A DNA stretch of 64,000 nucleotides from the NCBI GenBank assembly GCA_011317545.1, contig WUJK01000001.1, forward strand, positions 2,089,001 to 2,153,000. Reading direction: 5' to 3'. Position 1 is the stretch's first letter; each line of letters begins with the position of its first letter. Made by a program: the position numbers and the translations under genes. The notes below the pieces were generated by a model. It saw nothing but the letters and a program-made list of their open reading frames with translations. It searched no databases and was not told the origin of the DNA. The DNA is from Coniella vitis. Lineage: Eukaryota > Ascomycota > Sordariomycetes > Diaporthales > Schizoparmaceae. Below are positions 58,048 to 64,000 of the stretch, piece after piece.

Positions 58048-61000
58048 TTACTCCTCCCACAAACGGCCCTGAACAGCTTGCAGCTCTTCGGTTGTCATCC
58101 GATGTCCGGTGGTAAAGTATCCTATTTCCTCGAGTTAGAAAAAAATAAAATCAAAAAAAAAAAATCAAAAACTTTGTCCGTCCTGGTTCCACCGCCATAT
58201 TCTTTCAACGTGGAAGTAGTAAAGCACACAAACGGAAGTTTCCCGGGATAAACGTACCAGCAGTAATTTTGGCGTCAATTTCCACTCTCGAGTCGGCTGG
58301 GATCCAGGATTCGGGCAATTCAACGCGCTCGTGAATTGGGATTCTGTCAAGATGAGAGTCAAAGTCAGTCCGTTTGTCCTATGTTGAATATGCACTGGGA
58401 TGGATGGTGTCCCGAGACGGGCGGTCCATAATCACAACATTACCACATTGTGACACGACAGACGTCTTTTCTTCTTCTTTTTTTCTTGCCTTCCTGTTGT
58501 TGTTGTATTTTTCCCCGCTCTGCGTACAACATGTCCACAGACTTGCACCCGTTACCACAATCGCACACAGCCCGCATCGGCAACGTCATTGACGAGAGGT
58601 GGGTTTTAGGCGGAACGGGTGCATGCAAGAGGCGCACGTATAGAGCCGCAGAGGACACACCCACCCAGGAACCATATTAGATATTAAAAGTGTGTATGGA
58701 AAAAGGCTAACTTACCCTTGACCAACAATAGCGTCGTGCTTCATACTATAGTCCGGTAAAAAGGGATCAACTTTGTTAGCTATTTTTTCTTTCTTTCTTT
58801 TCTGTATTTGTACGTAGCAATGACGGGTGATGCGAAAACAAACCCCCCCCCCCCAAAAAAAAAACAGAGAGAGAGAAAGAAAAGGAGTGATTCTTGTTGT
58901 TCTGTGTGTAGGCGCGTAATATGTCATGTGTGGTATATTTGCGTTATGTTCCACTGGAACATGGGGTATGGCGTATGAGGCACAGCCAATGATTATATAT
59001 GTGAATATGATAAGAGGGTACGAAAACCCCGAATACAGAGGGGACAAGTAGGACACCGAAATGGTGAACCACCGTAGCAGTACCAGCGCTGTAGAACGCA
59101 GCTGTATGTAACGATTGGATAAACTGACTCCCCTTTGTGTGTATAGTTTGTTGTGCTGTATGTTATTCGACGCGGAGGGAGGATGGAAGGCAGATTGAAG
59201 AGATCCACCGGGGTCCCGGGGGGGGGGGATAGCAAGCAAGTAGTAAAGAAAGGATAAACGAAATAGACATGTGTAGGCCAGAAGGGGGGAAACAAACATT
59301 ATGGAGTAAGAATGGGATGGAAAAGAATATGAAAACCGAAGAAAAGAAAGAAAAAAACACGTACTTGCTCATGCTCAGCATGCGATCAATCTTTGTGATG
59401 CCCAGCCAATGCAGGATATCCGGCATGAGGGCCTGAAAACGCATATCTTTAACACCGGCGACGTTCTCGGTGCGCTTAAAGTAGTCCGAGGCACGATCCT
59501 CGCCACGTTTGCGAGCATTGTAGACCACTGTATATTGGTACCGAGTCAAGTTGTTCGCGGTATTGGTCAGCCAATGTTCTCAGGAGGTATCATGATATAT
59601 TGAGTAGACAGGATTGGTCAGATGGGTGGGGCGAGCATCATCCACGACGTCTTCCTCGAGGAGAACGAATGTGTCAGGAACTTACGGTACTACGAAACAC
59701 AGTTAGCAGAATTTTCACAAAGATAAAATACCAGAAGGGCTTAACAAGCGTGCTAATGATTGTATCATGTTGCAGGTTCAAAACTCACCTTTGTTACTTC
59801 ACCCAACGCACGACCTTCTTTCCGGAAGTAGATGACAACGCCGCTGCCGCCGTTCTGGGCTTCCTTTACGGCTTCTTCGATGCCAAAGATTACTAGTGTT
59901 TGAATCAGCATTAGCCAGTTGTATTACAAGGTAGATGTTGTGTAGGTATCTCCATCAAAGGTCTAGTTTTCTCCCGTAGAAGAGAGACATGATGAATACA
60001 AAGAAAAGAATGAGACTGAATGAAGACTTACAGTAAGGTCTGCACGTGCAAATATCTGATCCAAAGACGTCGCTGCCATTACACTAAGACGCATCGATGT
60101 TTAGCTTTGCATCACCATAGCGGTAGCATACAGATTGCTTGGCATATCTAGCATGGCCGCTCTTGTGCAGAAATCACACCCAAGGGGGCTCACCTCGTCG
60201 TGGATACGCAAGGCCAGTCGCTTGTTAGGATCGGACATATTGGCCGGGTCACCAAAGCAATAGACAGTCAGACCACCTGTGATGGTCCATTGTTAGTAAT
60301 TATATTGCATTTCTTTTCGGCGGCATTTCATCCTGGAGATTGCCACGTACCGATTGGTGGCAAGAAGACCTTGATATCACCACGAGTAATCAACTGTATG
60401 TGCATCACGTTAAAGAAGAGCATGCCAGCGAGAGAAGATCCACAACTACACATGTAGTATGTCTATCTTACCTCAGGATAACTGCCACCAGTGTACTCAA
60501 ACAGAGATCGTCTTAGAGTGCCTTCGTCTATTGGCATATTAGCAGGTTTGTCCGTAGAAGCCTGTGGCTGATGGGCAAGATGGGACATACCGATGCCAAA
60601 TCGCTCAGCTACACCGGGCAAATACCAGACCGGTTCCACGGCAAACTTGGTAACGGCGAGCTCGCCATGGTCATTGAGGCAGATCTTGCCATCAGGGACA
60701 CTGGTGTTGTGAATGTCAATCGACTTTAGCCGAGGCCTTGTTTTTGGGCTGTTGGGGCGGAAAGAGTACTAACAGTCTTCCACTCCGCACACTGTCTTCG
60801 AGCTCAGGTAACTGTAGCATTGTTAGTTTCCGTCTGAAGTAAAGGTGGGATGGAGACGCAACAAGGAACTTGCCTTCATGTGCGCCTTGGTAATGGCAAT
60901 GGTAGGCCGGATATCAACTAGAAACAAAACAACCGGTTAATCATGTATGCGCTACGCAGCGAGCGGAAAGGATTAGAAATGGTGGTCCGCACTGTCGTCC

Positions 61001-62034
61001 TTCTCAATCATGTCCTTGAAGATCCATGGAGCAAGGTGACCCCATGGGTCCATGGCCACAATCTTCTTTGGGTCCCCCCATTGAGGGAAAGGGCCAATGG
61101 TTGCCGTAGGCTCAGTGTTGGTGAAATCGGGTCTACATCCCCATATTCAGTCAACCAATGCTTTCGCGACATGAGTTAGAGGCATGGCTGCACGGATCGC
61201 CGCTCATACCTGTGGTCGGCCTTGAGCTCTTTGCTTGCAAGAGCCAATGCATAATAGATGGAATAAGAACCACCGTGAGCTGTTTGGGGCCTGTGAGTTT
61301 AGATGACCAAGATAATATGCCATTTCGTGAGCATACTGACCGCCAATAGCTGTAAGGCAGACGTATTAGTGCATTGACTCAACCATCGATTCGTTGAGTA
61401 CGCGGGATTTCCGTCTAGACTCACCATTTCTTTTACGGATAGTAGACGAATAGCGAGATACCACGATGGGGCCACGCTCCGTAGGTTCAGAAGCTCCCCA
61501 TTGCAGCGGATATGGCTTGATTCCGATCTGCTTGGGGTATGTGCTGTATACAAATGTTAATTTTCTTGTCCCAAACACACTGACCAAAGATACCCGAGAT
61601 GAACAAAAACGACAAAACACAAAGGGGCAAAAGGATAGACAATCATATGCTACCCACGTCAAGATGATTCGCGAAGTAAAGCCAGACGACGGCCCAGGCG
61701 ATGCCACGCCAGACGGCGATGCAATAAGAGCACCTGCATCATCAGCCGGCCGCAACGGAGGCGTAGCCGTGGATTTAGACGCAAGAGTAGCGTTGGACGA
61801 GACAGCCGTTGCTTCATTGTCGAGCTCGTTCTCCTTTTGCAGGGCAGCCACGGGCGAAGGGCGCAGACTCGAGAGCGTGGGCTGGTGGGCTTCCAGGCCG
61901 GTGTGGGTGCCCCCACCTTGGGCAGCCAACGCATCGACAACGGAGAGCAGCTCATCCTGCTTTTGCTGAATGGCTCGCAGCTGGCTCATGACTTCGTCGA
62001 GGCCGCCGCCGGGCGGAATGCTGTTGAGGGCCAT
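58048..62034 (-). CDS. URC1: URC1-like uracil-catabolism protein (GTP cyclohydrolase II family)
   Basis: 18 exons give 533 residues. Exon spans: 62034-61658, 61543-61425, 61349-61341, 61279-61210, 61132-60993, 60917-60874, 60811-60774, 60700-60591, 60527-60472, 60393-60351, 60276-60194, 60083-60032, 59892-59789, 59689-59686, 59527-59365, 58745-58716, 58343-58258 and 58121-58048. Every junction keeps frame. After a variable N-terminus with a coiled coil (1-40), the protein carries the GTP-cyclohydrolase N-terminal block (KPYPLQWGASEPTERGPIV, DHRPDFTNTEP, DPWGHL, DIRPTIAITKAH). The GCH II core follows, with zinc ligands C364, C375 and C377 in CNGSDVFGSDICTC, then RKEGRALGEVTK and VYNARKRGEDRA. 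In Lachancea, URC1 acts in the URC pyrimidine-degradation route rather than in riboflavin synthesis; assignment here is by architecture. One intron uses a GC donor (60873). A 4-nt exon and a 619-bp intron are odd. The stop at 58050 could be bypassed by splicing at GTAAGT, but the alternatives give only a few residues. Confidence 0.88.
59686..59689 (-). other. 4-nt microexon of the URC1-like gene
   Basis: On the minus strand the sequence is TTTCGTAG-TACC-GTAAGT. The four bases TACC complete a codon pair so that exon 13 (ending GEVTK) and exon 15 (starting VYNARKR after two bases) join as K-Y-L-V-Y-N. Without it the frame is lost, and no other acceptor restores it. Confidence 0.75.
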
Positions 62035-63260
62035 AGCGAACAAGTTTACAATGGCAGAACACAGCAGCAGCAGCAGCAAAGTCTATGTGTTATTTTGGAG
62101 GGAGGCTTGGGGACCGATGTGCAACGCGGTCCAGATGGATGGAGGAGCAAAGTCGAAGACGGGATGAGGCAGAAGACAGGACCGCGAGGAACGTTCTTCT
62201 TAAGTAGCAAGGATCGCGCACGGGCAAGCAGGTCTCGGGAGGAATGAATGCCTCTAGGAACGCCAGAGCATGCGGAGAGCAGCGGTGCTCACTTTGTCTT
62301 TGTCTTATATATATACGGTTCAGATTATTGTGCAAGGAGCCCACGAGAAGCCCTGAAGAAGAGGAAGCAGGAGGAAGAAGGGAGGAAAGAGAAAGAAAGA
62401 GAGGAGAGTCAAGACGTGTGTTCATCCGGCAACAGGAAGCCAACGTGAGCTATAAATAAGTACACGATGCCAAGTGGTAGAGCGCAGTACAAAGCCAGCC
62501 AGCCAGCGAGCCCGCCCGCCCGCCCGCTATGTTTGAGGTCCCGTGGGCGGTGGCCAGCCACGTCTCTCCGGCCGATTCGGCAGGTTATCGCGCCCGCTGC
62601 TCGGCGACCTATCAAAAGTGTACCTGGACACAGACGAGGCAGACTGGGCGACGAGCCCCAAACGACGGCTTTAGATTAGCGGTTGCATGCGGCTAGCGGG
62701 GACACTTGCCGGGGCCGCAGGGGCGCGAGTGGGCTGTCCCAAGCCCTTCCCTTTGCGGAACCCCTGATCTGTCGCTCACCCGTCCTGGCTGCTGCTCACA
62801 CATACTAGGTACATACAAAGTATACATAGTACACGGTTTGGCTGTAGTGTGTTTTGTCGATGCAAGTCTCATTTATACGCGAGAAGAATGCAGATATATG
62901 CTATTTGTTTGGGAGTAATTCATGACACGACTCGGGGCGGTTACATTGGAGGAAATGGGACCCTAAAAAGTATTCTTGCCGCTGGATGGATAGTGACGTA
63001 AGGCAGGTTTCCAGGCCACTATAGTAATACATAGTAGCGCCTGTTGCGCCTGTACATAGTAGCACAGACCAACACTCTGCGCAACCACAGCGCCCCGTTC
63101 TTTACCATAGTATAGTACCTTGACAACTCCGCTTTTGTGGGCGTGTGTAAAGACTGCCCATTTAAATCCCACCTTGACTGACGAAACCACACTCCCACTA
63201 CCACTTCAACAACATCAACCCATCCATCGCAAGCTGCCCCCGCCCCCTTCCCCAGCGACC
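62035..63260. other. Divergent promoter region URC1-like/ELF1
   Basis: CAG repeats near 62063-62080, purine runs near 62355-62410, and several CATAGTA/TACTATG palindromes near 62820-63120. No gene seen. Confidence 0.5.
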
Positions 63261-64000
63261 ATGGGTAAGCGCAAGAAGAGTTCTCGCAAGCCTAACGGCC
63301 CCAAGAAGGTATGCACCCTGGACTTGAAAACACACGCAGAAAGAGAGAAAGAGTCTCAGAAACAAACGGCCATGGTGCGACACGGCATGCGCCCACCACG
63401 TCTTCGCTCCCGAGCGATCGTCAAAAAAAAAAATTAAAAATTAAAAATTGAGGCACTGACAAGAAGTGCCTTTCGCGCACCGATCTATGCAGAACGAACC
63501 CCTCCCAACCGTCTTCAGCTGCCTGTTCTGCAACCATGAGAAGTCCGTCACCATCAAGCTCGAAAAGAAACTAGGCCATGGCTCGCTCGAATGCAAGGTC
63601 TGCGGCCAGCGCTACACGACGCCTATAAATTGTAAATACATACACACACAGCCCCAGGCCACGAGGCAGATGCGTCGTGTTTGAAGGAGGAGGAAAGAGG
63701 AGTGTCGTCGCTGACTGGGTGGTTCTTTTGCGTTTGTGATACAGATCTTTCCGCCGCGGTAGACGTTTACGCAGACTGGGTAGACGCTGCTGGTAAGCAT
63801 CTTGATACAAAGAAGGCCCTAAATATCAGAAGGACCAATCAAGGCTGACATTCCTCGTCAAGAAATCGCCGCGCAAAGCGGCGAGGGCCCAGCGCTTGGC
63901 AGTCTCGAAACCTCTGCTGCACGATCCCAAGCACGCAAGCACCGCGACGACGACGAAAGTGATGGCGGCGACCCCGAAAACCCGCGCTACGAGGGCGAGG
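63261..64000 (+). CDS. ELF1: Transcription elongation factor ELF1 (partial)
   Basis: Exons 63261-63308, 63493-63631, 63745-63792 and 63830 onward; the window ends before the stop. It begins MGKRKKSSRKPNGPKK, the basic tail of Elf1. The zinc ribbon has two CxxC pairs (FSCLFC and ECKVC) and is followed by YTTPINYLSAAVDVYADWVDA. The last exon is acidic and Arg-rich (HRDDDESDGGDPEN), as expected of the fungal C-terminal extension. Elf1 binds RNA polymerase II and helps it through nucleosomes. The third intron would be only 37 nt; the alternative is a 75-nt intron with the acceptor AAG after a CTGAC branch site, in the same frame. Confidence 0.92.

Overview
This is eukaryotic DNA from a filamentous ascomycete fungus. 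A Sordariomycete, perhaps of the Hypocreales, is my guess from gene content; the order is inference. The evidence is short GT-AG introns with CTGAC/CTAAC-like branch sites, a class II tRNA-Ser carrying an intron, fungal-type genes (Rab18-like GTPase, GDA1, eS1, ELF1, a URC1-type protein) and a 15.8 kb block of transposon DNA mutated in the style of repeat-induced point mutation (RIP). In that block CpA and TpG are almost gone, TpA is in great excess and CpG is kept.

Layout. 1-5.1 kb: sparse; a 47-aa putative secreted peptide, tRNA-Ser(GCU) and an ankyrin gene broken by a CAG-to-TAG stop. 5.1-20.9 kb: a nested pair of RIP-mutated LTR retrotransposons. A Ty1/Copia element (214-bp LTRs at 5116-5329 and 20669-20882) contains a Ty3/Gypsy chromovirus (457-bp LTRs at 5696-6152 and 12859-13315, perfect 5-bp target duplication CTACC). 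Both read on the minus strand, and each carries a long plus-strand reading frame between the end of pol and its 3' LTR. A 291-bp little-mutated solo-LTR-like insertion (13989-14279) sits inside the Copia antisense frame. 20.9-35 kb: accessory-looking region with a CheD-like protein, a DUF7704-like membrane protein, a six-exon seven-TM protein, a long gene-poor stretch and a decayed arylsulfatase. 36-64 kb: core genes: DeSI/thioredoxin/PUL fusion (-), GDA1 apyrase (+), DUF1748 protein (-), ABHD11/IMO32-type hydrolase (+), Rab18-like GTPase (-), ribosomal protein eS1 (-), a Ser-rich small protein (-), an 18-exon URC1-like protein (-) and ELF1 (+, runs off the end).

The core genes are not a pathway cluster; they serve translation, transcription elongation, Golgi nucleotide-sugar metabolism, vesicle traffic, mitochondria and pyrimidine catabolism. 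The most notable observations are the antisense genes carried by both retrotransposons, a tRNA-like sequence inside the Gypsy element, a 4-nt microexon in the URC1-like gene and a fungal protein whose pattern resembles bacterial CheD deamidases. Exon boundaries were placed by hand from splice consensus and frame continuity, without expression data.
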